Below are positions 46,411 through 57,613 of a DNA stretch of 64,000 nucleotides, piece after piece. This DNA comes from Geosiphon pyriformis (Eukaryota; Glomeromycota; Glomeromycetes; Archaeosporales; Geosiphonaceae). The stretch is taken from positions 160,669 to 224,668 of the forward strand of contig JAAOMT010000230.1 in NCBI GenBank assembly GCA_016748015.1. Reading direction: 5' to 3'. Positions within the stretch are counted from its first letter, which is position 1, and every line of letters starts with the position of its first letter. A model generated the notes under the pieces. That model was given only the letters and a program-made list of their open reading frames with translations, did not search any database and was not told the origin of the DNA. The position numbers and the translations under genes are program-made.

Positions 46411-47159
46411 GTAAAAAGTTAATAAATAACAAAAAAAATTATAAAAAATAATTAAAAAAAAGTAAAATTTTTTTTTTTTCAATATTTTAAAATAAATTTA
46501 AAGATAAAAAAATTTATAATTGTTAACAAGATAATACTACTATTATTATTTTATGTTTTATTTAGCAGTTTTTGTTTTTTTAATTAAGTTTTATTTAATA
46601 CTTTTTAACTTAATTTTAATTATACAAAATCAAAAAAAAAGATGTAAATACCAGCAAATAATTTTTTATTACAAACAATATTCAGATACTTAAAGATAAA
46701 AAATTGGAAAACAAAAAAAAATAATTAATGTATTAAAAATTTAAAAATTTTTTACGATTATAAAAACTTTGTTATATAAATAACAAAAAAATTAATAACT
46801 ATTATCTAAAAATAGAATGACTAATTATATATTATTATTTGGTTAATATATAAATGTTGCCATTTAAAAAAAATTTCCGAATATGGAATCCCAATTTTTA
46901 GTCGCAGTAAATGTGAATTTAACTTTCAGTAAGTTTCTTTGTAAAATAACGTCATCTCAATCACTAAAGCCACAGCACGTGACTTCGTGGACATTTTCCC
47001 CCCTTACCCAAGATCGCGAATAAGATTTTTTGAGAGCTTGGAATACACAAGTGGATTATGCTTCACATGGATCTCCTAGAATCATGACAACATAATCAAT
47101 CTTGAGTTTTCTATTCTTTAAATGCCGGTCATTTTTAAGCCAATTTAATAGAATCATAA
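46411..47159. other. border between repeat block and gene region
   Basis: 46411-46850 is A/T-rich with homopolymer runs and no recognisable gene. From about 46860 base composition becomes mixed and no further retroelement sequence is seen on this side. 46860-47159 is the 3' flank of the CWF19L1-like gene. Confidence 0.5.
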
Positions 47160-49862
47160 CTACAAAATTGTTTCTTTAAGTGTGAAATCAAACTCCTTAA
47201 AGGCAGCCATAAAATGATCCCGATCTTCTCGTTCCTTCGTTTCTTCCAAAGCGCAAGCCTTCCAACTTGCACGATCAGGGCACCCCAACAGTTTGGCAAT
47301 TACTTTTCTACAGATTTGAATTTCAAACATGGAAAAATAGACAAAGCAATCAATAAATGCTATTGGGAAAGCTGGAAAAGAAAAATATACCTTCCAAATT
47401 GCTGATCAAATTTCCTTGATTTCTTGAAGTTGTAAGATAATATTTGTTGATCTGGTAATTCTACGCGGAAATTACTCATATCAGGATTCTCTGCTGGAGC
47501 CTCATCAAACGCCCATCCTGCAGCTTTAGCCTCTTCAATAAACTTATTTTTGATGTTTTTTGAAGAGTACTTCAAAGGTATGGGAATTGCCTGTATATGA
47601 GCGTGATGCCATCCCCCTTGGATAGAAACTTGGTATGTCAAAAGATCGGCGCCAAAATGTTTATACATCGTTCGCAACCCATTCTTATAGTTTTCAATTT
47701 CTTCCAACATCTTGAGGTTAATATCAGGGGGCGCTTGGAAGAATGTCTCGTAATGGGCAAGAGATATCTGTTTGAAATATAAAATGTAGATCAAGAAAGA
47801 GAACCTCGGCAAGGTTACTCTTACATGTTTGTTGTTGAATATGAATATCTTCTAAATAACAAAATGACTTACAATTAGGACGTGACCACCTCCAGGTACA
47901 ATTGGTGATACTAATTCGTTTGTAGTATCAATTAAACCTCCTTTAGCAACCTATATGAGCAATTATTATATGACGTCAATGACATTGGTCATTTTACTTG
48001 AGTGATAGGAGGGTTTTTATTGAATACTCACAGCCATATAAATCTCGGAGGCAACCGAAAGAACCATGCTAAGAGACGAGATTTTTAAATTTAATATGAT
48101 ACTAACTCCAGAAGGGGAAATTGGGGAGGAAAATACTTACTGCTTTTCAAGTTGAGGATTCCTTAAGCAGAACCAACAAGGCTTAGCTATTTAATAAAAA
48201 GAAGAGGGTTGTCATTGATAGGACGCGCTCAAGAGAGTGAATAGTTGTGAAAATCTCAGAACACCATCACATCGAACAGACTTACCAATCGGTTTTCTCA
48301 GAGGACATTGTTCGAAATAATGCCCTTTTTGTTCACACTGATTGCAAATATAGTTAGGGGGCGGAATTTCTTTTGATCTCGAGTTTGATTTTTCAGGGTC
48401 CTTACAGTCGGCCGTTCTATGTCCTTTCTGGTTACATTTTTTACAAGTAATACAATCTTTGATCCAGTGGCCAGGAATTTGGCATATTTTACATATATAA
48501 TTAGGGGGCGGAGAATCTTTTTGTAGGAAAAGATGAGCTTTGATATCAGATTTGTAAATTTAAGAGATTATGGAACAATTTTTACTAACTGTGGTCTTCT
48601 GTCCGCGCTCGTTTATTAGATGCTTCTTCAATACCGTTTTCTTCCTCAGCTTTGTGTTTTCCTCCTGATATCTTATTTCTAGATTCAAGTGGGCAATCCG
48701 TAACGTTCCCAGGAATCTCAAATTGATGAAAATTCCCTAATCTAGATAAAGGTACCAGGTTGAACCCATAATACCACTGAGATATAAAAACAAAGATCAA
48801 CAACGCAAACGAGAAAAGAATGTTTCTTGATATCATAGAATAAAACTTAACCTTGTGCTTTTCGGGATTAGCGACTAATGAGAAAATTGGGAAATAATTA
48901 ACATTGTTGTAATTGATATAAATTTAAAAATAGCAAGAACTTATTCAGTTGACCTTCAGCTAATCCAATGAACCATGTGGGATATATCCTAGTTTCAATT
49001 GCCATCATATTTTCCATTTTCTCTGTGGGGTCGGGTGCGTTCATGTATGGCTCACGTTCATAAAATATTTTTGCCTCAGTAGCGAAATGATACCTCGGTT
49101 TAGTATTGATCGCGATATCTGAAATACATTGGGAGCCGAAATCGTATGATAGACGGCGACTACCATCTTTCTCAAGATTTTTTTGAGAGAAACGGGTTAT
49201 TCCTTTTGGCCATTGATGGCTAACCAAAATATCTACTGAAGAAATATTAATGTCTGAGGATTCGGGTGATCCACCGGCAAAGGCAATTTTCACCCCATGA
49301 GTTGTCCTTATACTACCATATTCCCCTAATGTATGAAATCATTCATAAGTAATTGGACGAATATGTTTTTCAAGTTCAAACTGAGAACACACCGAGATAT
49401 TTCAAATTCCTGCAAACTTCTCCATCCTTGGTTTCGATTAGTTCTTTTATTTTTGTGGGAAGGGGATTCTTTCCACGCATAAAATATGACTCAATTGGAA
49501 CTGGCGGTTGGATATTAAGACGTATTTTGAGTCAAGAAATTTGTATTTTTTTTCGGAATCGACGTTTGAGAATATTTCAACGAAAAATTTACCAGTGATT
49601 TCGTTAGCTAACAATGAGGTAAGATCTTTTTCGTTGGTCTCATCAAAAAGATCGCCGACACACAATAAAAAATCAAAAGGGCCATATTTCGTATTTATTT
49701 TATTGACTGCCTTGAAGAATTCGATTAATTTTCCGTTCGCTGATCCAGTAACCAATCTATAAAGATCGAAAAACAAGATTGTTATTTAAATAGGAGATCC
49801 TTGAAAAATGCCTAAGTAGAAAGCAAAACTTACACCCTGACCAGAGGTTGTGATAAATCCAT
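47160..49862 (-). CDS. CWF19-like protein 1 (Drn1/CwfJ family) with three CCHC knuckles
   Basis: Twelve exons on the minus strand: 49862-49834, 49756-49593, 49500-49393, 49325-48954, 48874-48852, 48776-48590, 48516-48286, 48186-48141, 48068-48032, 47950-47873, 47767-47391, 47307-47160. They join in phase to 599 codons. The N-terminus has the metallophosphatase-like DRN1 domain (FDFLLCVGDLFDE, then DILVSHQWPKG and KPRYHFAT). The C-terminus has CwfJ C1 and C2, a HIT-like fold (CWFCLRNPQLEKHMV, VPGGGHVLI, GGWHHAHIQAIPIPL, FGRKVIAKLLG). Members act in the nucleus with lariat debranching and late spliceosomes. Between the halves lie CKICQIPGHWIKDC, CKKCNQKGHRTADC and CNQCEQKGHYFEQC. All introns are GT-AG. 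Confidence 0.88.
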
Positions 49863-50727
49863 AAGTTTTTCTTTTTTAACTTTTTGGACACAGTGGGTAC
49901 GGTATATTTGAAGGTCAGATAGCAACTAATATTTTTTAGTTATTACTGAAGATGGCATCTTAATAGATGTGATTAGTTGCGATCATTATTTGTCACATCT
50001 GCAATCCTATCTTTAATATTAAACTTGATGGATATATTATAATAGAATAAACAAGTTATGAAATATGGAATTTTTATAATTTATAAATTTAATAATAATA
50101 ATAATAATTAATTTGTAAATTAGGTTGTTTTTATTTTTAGTAAAAAAACATAAATATAAATATATTACTATTTTAATATGTATTAATAATTTCAAAATAG
50201 GAATAAAATATTTTAAAATTGTACAATTAAAATTTTTTTATTTTATTTATAATTAATAAAAAAACCAATAACAATAAACACATATAATTAACAAATTAAC
50301 AAATTAAACTTGTTTTTAAAAAATTCATTGTATTTTAAAATTTTTAAAATCAATTAAAAATATTAAATCATAAAAAATACAAAAACTTTTAACATCAACA
50401 AACATAAAAAAAACAAAAACAATAAACTAATATAACATAATTTTTAATGATGATGAAAAAGCGGATCATTTGTCATTCAAATCCTGATTCCAACAAGAAA
50501 GATCTTCTAGTTCGTGCGTCATTTAATGAAATCATTGATCTTTTCTGAAAACCAGTTTAAAAGAGCTAATTCATAAAATGGCTTATAGGGGCTTTGGGGG
50601 CACCGGTTTCTCAAACATCTCCGATTATATTGAAGCACAGTGATCGGTGAGGCTGGAAGTGAAATCAATTGATAAATAAATACCGAAAAGAAGATGTTAG
50701 AGAAAATCAAAAATTTCCTATTTAAAA
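49863..50727. other. intergenic, divergent promoters, with AT-rich island
   Basis: Lies between the starts of the divergent genes at 47160-49862 and 50728-51434. 49990-50450 is strongly A/T-rich with an ATA repeat at about 50090-50112 and looks like an old repeat remnant, but I could not match it to a family. A 73-codon minus-strand ORF (50519-50740) shows no similarity I recognise. Confidence 0.4.
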
Positions 50728-51434
50728 ATGTTGCCTCCACTTTTCACACAAAAAACCACCTTGGCCAGCTTTATTAAATTTTGTTTAACTACTTTCTCCA
50801 TAGTCACCCTATTGCTCACTATTGTATTTTTTGACAGAACAGTAGCAGACATGCCTGGTAGGAAATAAAACTCTCTCCCAAACATCGATACAATTTTGTA
50901 TCAAGGTTTTCTTTGGAGGCTTTGCTTCATAACATAAATGCTTACTTTTTTACTCCCTTTTAAATAATAATTATCTTGAAAATATTCTATTTGCAGATAA
51001 AAAAACCTATAGAATTCTCTTCAAGGATGATACACCTAACTCGGTTATCGAAAAGTACGTAAACGATATTAAAGCACAAGGTAGTCATAAAAATTCAATT
51101 ATTCTTTTTCTTGATCATTTCCATAAATGCATGAGATCTCATGCATTTTCACGATGAATGACTTTGATTTAATTTGGGTAAAATTTTCATCTCAAAAGGC
51201 GGCGAAGCTTATAAAAACAAATTGTACAAAGGTATAATTGCTACCGTACCCCTGACGCTTTTCAGTAAGTCTTTGACCTCATAAATTTCGATTTAGTAGA
51301 TTTCATTTCTTGTTCTAATCGATATGCCATTAACTCCCTCATCCGGGATTTTATGAATAGATTCGTTCTCCGATTCTGCTGGGCCACATATAGATACTGT
51401 CGAGGAGGAAGGCACAGTCACAACTCAAAATTGA
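50728..51434 (+). CDS. Small protein with inhibitor I9 / protease propeptide-like domain
   Basis: Four exons (50728-50857, 50997-51080, 51199-51264, 51361-51434) joining in phase to 117 codons. The first exon encodes a hydrophobic stretch (residues about 15-36, FCLTTFSIVTLLLTIVFF), a likely signal or membrane anchor. The rest looks like the I9 fold: TYRILFKDDTPNSVIEKYV near the start, KGIIATVPL in the middle, and IDTVEEEGTVTTQN at the end. Such proteins fold or inhibit subtilisin-type proteases (yeast Pbi2 is the model). An alternative start at ATG 50850 (MPGDKK) would give a cytosolic form without the hydrophobic segment. Family call from motifs only. Confidence 0.72.
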
Positions 51435-51922
51435 TTATTTATATATATATGGAAACTCATAAATGATATGTTTATAAGATACTTGAAGGATCAAAGCCTG
51501 AAGTTTTGGCCTATTAATTGTATTTATTAAAAAGAGTTCGAAATTGTCAATAAAATTATCGAATCTCGGCATTTTTTGCTTCAGAAAAGGAAGTGTGTTT
51601 AATTTTCGATTTGATTTCTTCTGGGAGCTTAGAATTCAAAATATATCCATCTATTACGAAAACCTTGGTCTCCCCCAGATCAGTTTTACACTATTGACAA
51701 TTGATCGCCTCAAAGCTCAAAGGTTTCTCGGAAGAAAAAAGAAGTGGTCCCTCTATTCTTGAAAAAAATTCTATTTTTTTTAGCAATGATCTTCATTTGA
51801 TTGGATAATTATTTAATTGCCCACTGGCTTATGAAATTCCTTTGGTACATTAATTACCAATTTGTAACGCGGTTTTAAAACTGTTAAAACAAAATTTTCC
51901 ACAGTAAAACTTCTTTGAAAAG

Positions 51923-53212
51923 ATGGATAATCGTGGATGTAGGTATTAAATTACAAGCTTCTTGTTTAATCTTTTTCACTATAATTCTTTATAATCCTTA
52001 AAAGCTTCACTAACTGAAGATCATCTTAGGAAGTTTAAACAATGTTCCCGAAATAAATTAATACGAGTTTTTGCCCTTTTTAACCTCTTATTTGTCAGTC
52101 GTCCAATTTAGTAAAGGCGGACGTACAATTTGGGGTGGTAGAGGCATCACACCCGAAACGTTGAAACATACAAGATGGGCTTGGGAAACTTGTGACGATA
52201 CTAGACACATTGAGGTGGTGGTGAGACCTGCTCCACCAAAAGGAATTTACAAAAGTATAATTTTAATTGTTTAACCTTATTTCTGGTTCAAATTCTCTGT
52301 TTCATCCATCTATCTGTTAACTTCAAGGAGTGGATAAAAGGAAAATGAAGGTTAAGGGTCGGTATGTGTTCGAGGAAGATCGGGAAGTCGTCGGTAAGTA
52401 ATGAGAATAATGGTTTTGAAATAAACTGCTCATAAATCTTTTTGATTGAAATAATCTTTTGATTTTAGAAGAAGCAATTGCTACCGCATCGCTGCCGCGT
52501 TCTATAACAGATCCCATGGCTTTTGGCCAAAGATATCAACCTGTGGTTGAACCGGAAACTAGCGTGTGCAACGTTTTTGTTGAGAGAGATGGGAAAACGG
52601 GGGAAAGTATGTATTATGAACTTTGAATCATGGTAATTTTATTTTATTTTTACATTGTTTAAATGATCAAGACTAATTAATTTTTCATTCAGGTGTCGTA
52701 AGTCAATCAGCAACAAACCCTGATGACCAGGAATTGGTTGAGGAGGATATGGACAGCGGAGAAAGAGGAAGTTGGGAGTCACTCCTACGCGTTGCACAAC
52801 TAGAGTACTTCCAAATGACTTTTGACCCTGTTGTCCGTTGGCCAACCTTCCCGCCGATCCCCTCACAGGCGATCAGGGCGTACCCAAATTTCTTTCCGGA
52901 TGAAGAGAGCAAGGATGGTGAGAAATCGGAGGTAAGCCCTTTTGCTCATTATATTTCTTTAAATATCCAATCATCAATATTCATCCTCCTTTTAAAATCA
53001 TCAATTTTAACGGACAAACTATTTAAATAGCCAACCTTGACCAAGTTCGTCTTCGATTGCGTGGAGATACCCGTGAAGAGGCGGAGCTTGGATGCATACA
53101 AGTTAGTCAAAAAAGGGTAGAAATCATAGGTAGGTTGACCGCATGTTTTGATGGAAGTGAGGAGGAAATAAGGCTATTGTGTTATTTATTTGAAATAAAT
53201 AAAATAAAATAA
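51923..53212 (+). CDS. Unidentified multi-exon gene
   Basis: Proposed exons: 51923-51938, 52099-52254, 52328-52393, 52469-52606, 52693-52917, 53031-53212. Internal exons keep phase and have good GT-AG signals. The protein includes KGGRTIWGGRGITPETLKH, TCDDTRHIEVVVRPAPPKG, KRKMKVKGRYVFEEDREV, an acidic stretch ELVEEDMDSGERGSWE and WPTFPPIPSQAIRAYPNFF. I do not recognise it. The start (16-base first exon) is tentative. The end is ambiguous: using the donor at 52918 the last exon reads NLDQVRLRLRGDTREEAELG and runs into the AAAAT repeat; using 52933 it ends at TAG 53118-53120. Confidence 0.5.
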
Positions 53213-53292
53213 AATAAAATAAAATAAAATAAAATAAAATAAAATAAAATAGAAATAAAAATAAAAATAAAAATAAAAATAAAAATAAAAAT
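53195..53292. repeat. AAAAT microsatellite
   Basis: About 98 bp of (AAAAT)n changing to (AAAAAT)n near 53252. It lies between the unidentified gene and the isomerase gene and may provide the stop codon of the former. Confidence 0.9.
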
Positions 53293-53413
53293 TCTTTGTT
53301 TTAATTGATCATCTGTAAATCGATCCATAACAAGCGAAATCCCCAATTGTATATAAATGCCGTCAAAAAAAATTACATAAACTGAATTATCGGCTTTTAA
53401 ACTCGTTTTTTTT

Positions 53414-55348
53414 ATGACACACGTTTCTCCTACCTTCGAGTTTCTATTCGACCTACAGTGTCCTTGGGCATATATCGCGTCTAGGCGTATATCTGCTTTA
53501 GCTAAACGGACGCGAGGAAAAGTTTTATGGACCCCGGTGCTGTTGGGTGGTCTTTATGAGGCAACGAAGGCGCCCCAGGTGAATTTCGAGAACACCACCT
53601 TTTACTCTTAAATGTTTTGCTGCCAATATAAAATAGGATGAAACAGAAACGTGAGACAAATGAATAGCCAAGATTGCAAATTCTTCACAGCCTCGATCAA
53701 TTAATGCTAAAGAACCTACAAATTAATATTAATTTTCTTGAATCCATGTTATACTTTATTTTAAATATTGATGAAAGGGTAAAGCTGGTAAAATTTGAAT
53801 TGATATTTTAAAGTATTCGTTTCTTGAGCTTTCTTTTTTTGTCATTGTAAGTATGTGTTTATCGAGCTTCCTTTTTAAATTTAGGAAGTGCGACGGATGA
53901 GATGATACCTCAGAAACTCGCGTATAATCAGATTGATTTACGGCGGACACTTAAAAGATATAATCTCGATATTAAATTTCATCCAAAGCATCCTGTGAGA
54001 ACAGTAGATGGTGAGTAGGCTTGAATGATTTTGCCAGAAATCTTTTCATCTTTGTTCTCACAATTGATCATTAATCTTTGACCGAAACAATATTTTTAGC
54101 ACTCCGATTATTACATGCAACACCCGATTCGTACCGTGAAGAACTGACCCATGCGCTTTATCATTCTTATTGGGTCGACAATGACGATATCAGCGACCGT
54201 TCCTTTCTCCTTGAAAAAGCCAAATCACTCAAAATTCCCTATACTGATGAGTATCCACTAGACAACTCCTTATTCACCAATAAAGCAATTCAAAATCGTC
54301 TTCAGGATGCTACACAACAAGCATTCGAGCGTGGTGCCCCGGGTGTTCCTTCATTTTGGATCAACGATTATCAGGGTGGTCGCTTATTTTGGGGCCAAGA
54401 TCGCTTGCATTTTGTCGAAGGAGTAATGGAATCTTTATCACGTGGTATCAAGCTAGAAGAAATTGAGGATATTCTGCGATTTTATCCCAGACTTATTCCA
54501 AGGGGCACGAAAAGTGTACACGAGAGAAGGCTAAGATTTTGGTTTGATTTTGCCTCACCATGGTCTTTTCTTGCTTATACCCAGCTTGAGAGGATTCAAA
54601 GCGAGGCTGGCGAAAAAGTCATTATCGAGTATATGCCAATTGTGTTAGGTGGATTGTTTAAAAGGTAAATGTATAATATATTTCATGGTTTGTTCATATA
54701 ATCTCTTAAAGAGACTTATTAATTTTATTTCTACTTTAAATCTGTTTTAGCGTACGTTCTACACCGTTTCTTTTGAATACGTTGTCTCCATCAAAATACC
54801 GCTACTTTAGGCAGGATTTATCGGACTGGACAAATTTCTGGAATATCGTAGGCTTACAGTCAAATTCCAAGTTTAAACCCTTTGAATTAAATTGGCCTGA
54901 TATTTTCCCAATTCGCACCATTACTGCATCACGCGTCTTTTTATTGGAACCGAAAACTATTGATTGTATTTGTACGTAATTCCCCCTTTTTAGATTTTCA
55001 ATAATACCAATCTAACCTAATTTTTCATATATCGCAGTTAGAGCAGCTTGGTCAGATAATGTTCGAATTGGAACCTCGGATGAGATCCTCGCGTCCATAC
55101 TTACAAAAGCGGGATTTGATGGAGCCGCATTAGTTCTCGCCGCAAATGCCAATGTCGACAATGTGAAAGGACGTTTACTTTCGAATACGGCACTGGCGGA
55201 ACAGAAAGGGCTGTTTGGACTTCCCACTTTTCAGGTTGATGAAGGGGAATTAGTGTGGGGCCAAGATCGAATTAATATAGTTGAAGATTTCTTAGTTGGA
55301 TGGCAGTATCAAAAAACCTCGGAAGAATATCCCATTTCTAAACTGTGA
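53414..55348 (+). CDS. Two-domain 2-hydroxychromene-2-carboxylate isomerase / GST-kappa-like (DsbA fold)
   Basis: Exons 53414-53578, 53885-54010, 54100-54664, 54751-54971, 55038-55348. Two thioredoxin-fold HCCA-isomerase units in tandem: unit 1 begins FEFLFDLQCPWAYIASRRI and ends GVPSFWINDYQGGRLFWGQDR; unit 2 begins RFWFDFASPWSFLAYTQL and ends GLPTFQVDEGELVWGQDRI. These families are glutathione-dependent isomerases or kappa transferases, with Ser in the F(D)xxSPW motif as the usual active residue; unit 1 has CPW where Ser is typical, unit 2 has SPW. Exons 2-5 join in phase, but exon 1 to exon 2 is one base out (GAAGTG after AG at 53884), so a micro-exon, unusual splice or sequence error is likely there. 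Confidence 0.8.
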
Positions 55349-55888
55349 CAAGAATAGTATACCATCATATTGTAATTCCAGATCTATAAATTATTTATTG
55401 TGAATTCCCTTATGACAAATTTAGGTTTGAGAAACACATTATGGCTAACAGGAGACTTGAACCGTTTTGTAAAATTTTTCATAGTAGAACGAGTTATTAG
55501 GGATTAATTAAAAACGCATCCAAAAGCTAAAACAAGATTCTAAAGTTTCGACAGGGATTTTAGCATATTCATCAAAGTCAACTCCTTGGTCAAAAATCAC
55601 TAACGACATAGCCGGTTACTGATTAGTATAATTTTTAGTTTCAAATATACGCGAACCAAGAATCATTACACGGAAAATTCCAAATAAATGTTCTCGGTTA
55701 TTACAGGTGGACACTACTAATAATGACTAGATACCATTATTCAAAAAGCAGTCTTCACACCGTACACTTTTGTGCAGCCTCCATCGACTAAAGCTTTAAT
55801 CAAGACCAGCTTGGGAAATCAACTCTTGAAGAAAAAGATCTTGCAAGAAGATTTCTTGCGATTTACATTTCTGTCTGTGATTCATATT

Positions 55889-55919
<31 letters not shown>

Positions 55920-56244
55920 AGATATTGTCTCGACTCTAAAAGTAACACTAACGGGTTTTAATACTATTTGGACTTGTTTTTTGTTGTGCTTAAAACATAA
56001 AACTCTTTGGATAATGCTTTATCGTGTGAAAGAGTTGATTTCGCTTTCCGATCAAATAACAAATTTTCCTGTTTCTGATCTTGAGAATTTCATGGAGACG
56101 ACACTAAATAACGTTCTATGATTTCATATGTCATTAAAGTAATCGTCACAATGAAGTAATTTGGGTTGATAATATAATTTTTTCATTATATAAAGAGGTG
56201 GGTATTGGCATAAACTTTTATGCTACCAAATCAATCTAATAATC
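55349..56244. other. intergenic, 0.9 kb, with ATT microsatellite
   Basis: No gene seen. Contains a perfect (ATT)n run at about 55889-55915. Base composition is like other intergenic DNA on this side; no retroelement recognised. Confidence 0.5.
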
Positions 56245-57154
56245 ATGGAAGACCCTTTAATGGAATTGTCAAAAGTTTGTATCTTGAGATTTTTTATAGT
56301 TTTCTGGGATGGTTGAAAGTTCTTGGAATCCAAAAATTTCCCAAAATTTTCAAATTTCATAGATTATCAATGGCTTGCTCGCGACTGATTCAACTTTTAC
56401 TGACCCACTTACTATGAGGGAGTACTGTGAGTTTTCTCGAGTCAAAAGCTAAGGCTAAAGCTGTTAAAACCATTTAAAATTATCTTTTTCCAAATTCTGA
56501 GGTTGATTTTTCAAAGTTACAGAAGACGTTGAGTTTAGACACCCTTTAATCATGGTGAATAGCGGCACAGATTCACGTGAGCATGTTTTATCAGTTTATA
56601 AGTACGCAAGAGGTAAAGAATTTATATCGGGAAAAAATTCAAATATTTTCAGTTGATTTAAATATTAGTACTCAATAGGTCTTTCATGGAACAATCAAAT
56701 CAAGATGCATGAAGTTTGTGAGTACCGTGTTTCGATTAGGAATTACGTTTATTTTTACAAATTCTAAGAAATCAAAACTCAATTTTCTTAGGGTTCAACC
56801 CAATGAAACGGATCGCTTTGGTACATTATACCCAATATACTCACCCACTCTTGTTCCCTTACTTGAAGATCTCTATGAAGTAATATGTCTTTTTAATTGT
56901 TTTAAAAAGTGGTAATTTTCTGTTTATAATAAAATTTTACTTTATTCTCTAGGACAATCACACAGCTAGAATTTCAACAAACAAAAGACAACAAATGGTT
57001 AATATCACGTCTAGAAGATAACATTCCCAATGAAGATATCTTAAATGTCCTGATCCCTTTTTCACGTCCATTCCTAAACTATTTCAAAGCGATTGGTGGA
57101 TTGGCTGCTGTGGGTATTGGACGAGTTTTCGAGAAGGTCGGTTGGTTGAACTAG
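56245..57154 (+). CDS. SigF-type NTF2-like domain protein
   Basis: Six exons (56245-56274, 56363-56426, 56517-56612, 56679-56717, 56792-56879, 56953-57154) joining in phase to 172 codons. Begins MEDPLMELSKIINGLLATDS; continues LTMREYFTEDVEFRHPLI, SREHVLSVYKYARG, WFNPMKRIALVHYTQYTHP and ITQLEFQQTKDNKWLISRLED; ends with a hydrophobic segment AIGGLAAVGIGRVFEKVG. The order (short N-terminal helices, aromatic cone-fold strands, Trp near the end of the fold) fits fungal NTF2-like proteins of the SigF type, whose function is not established. The C-terminal hydrophobic stretch may contact membrane. Confidence 0.72.
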
Positions 57155-57613
57155 GGTCACCGATTTGAAATTTAGATTATCTCTGTTGTGATCACGCGTA
57201 AAATTCAGAATTGTTTCTCGGGCCGGCAATTAAGTACTGATTGCATGTTACTATTTCTGTAAATTTGATTTTTTCCAAAGTGGCATGCCTCAGGAACTGC
57301 AACTATTACTGAAAAATATATAATCAAAAATTCTATGAAAGTTGGCAGCAATTTATTGTTAAAAAATATCACTGATAAAATCTCATTCTCTCCCCAAGAA
57401 ATCTATTTTTCGTGGTATCGTAAGTTTACTCCTGTATTGTTACTTTGCAAAATATTTATGTTTTATTTTTAGGTCAGTTATGTCTGGACTTAAGTTTCGA
57501 TTCGAAACATGTTTTCATTTACAGTATTACTTGTGAGAAATCGCTCTTATTCAATAGTCACTTAGTGGACTTATCATAAACAACTTTCTGTCCACAAGAA
57601 AAGGAGAATATAT
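57155..57613. other. intergenic, upstream of cytochrome c peroxidase
   Basis: No gene seen. A run of purines (acaagaaaaggaga) lies just before the start codon. Promoter presumed here; no specific site identified. Confidence 0.4.

Noticed and set aside
47597-47782. Plus-strand open frame under the CWF19L1-like gene
   Set aside because: It is antisense to the CwfJ C-terminal exon, which has clear family motifs.
51231-51265. Short intron starting at gtataatt (51233) in the I9-like gene
   Set aside because: The sequence continues open as KGIIATVPLTLF, which fits the domain, and a good donor gtaagt follows at 51265.
52013-52075. Extra exon (reading SLTEDHLRKFKQCSRNKLIR) in the unidentified gene
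   Set aside because: It would need a 32-base intron and breaks phase with the next exon; the 51938 to 52099 splice keeps phase.
53195-53292. AAAAT/AAAAAT repeat as a CRISPR-like or satellite array
   Set aside because: Units of 5-6 bases without spacers: a plain microsatellite.
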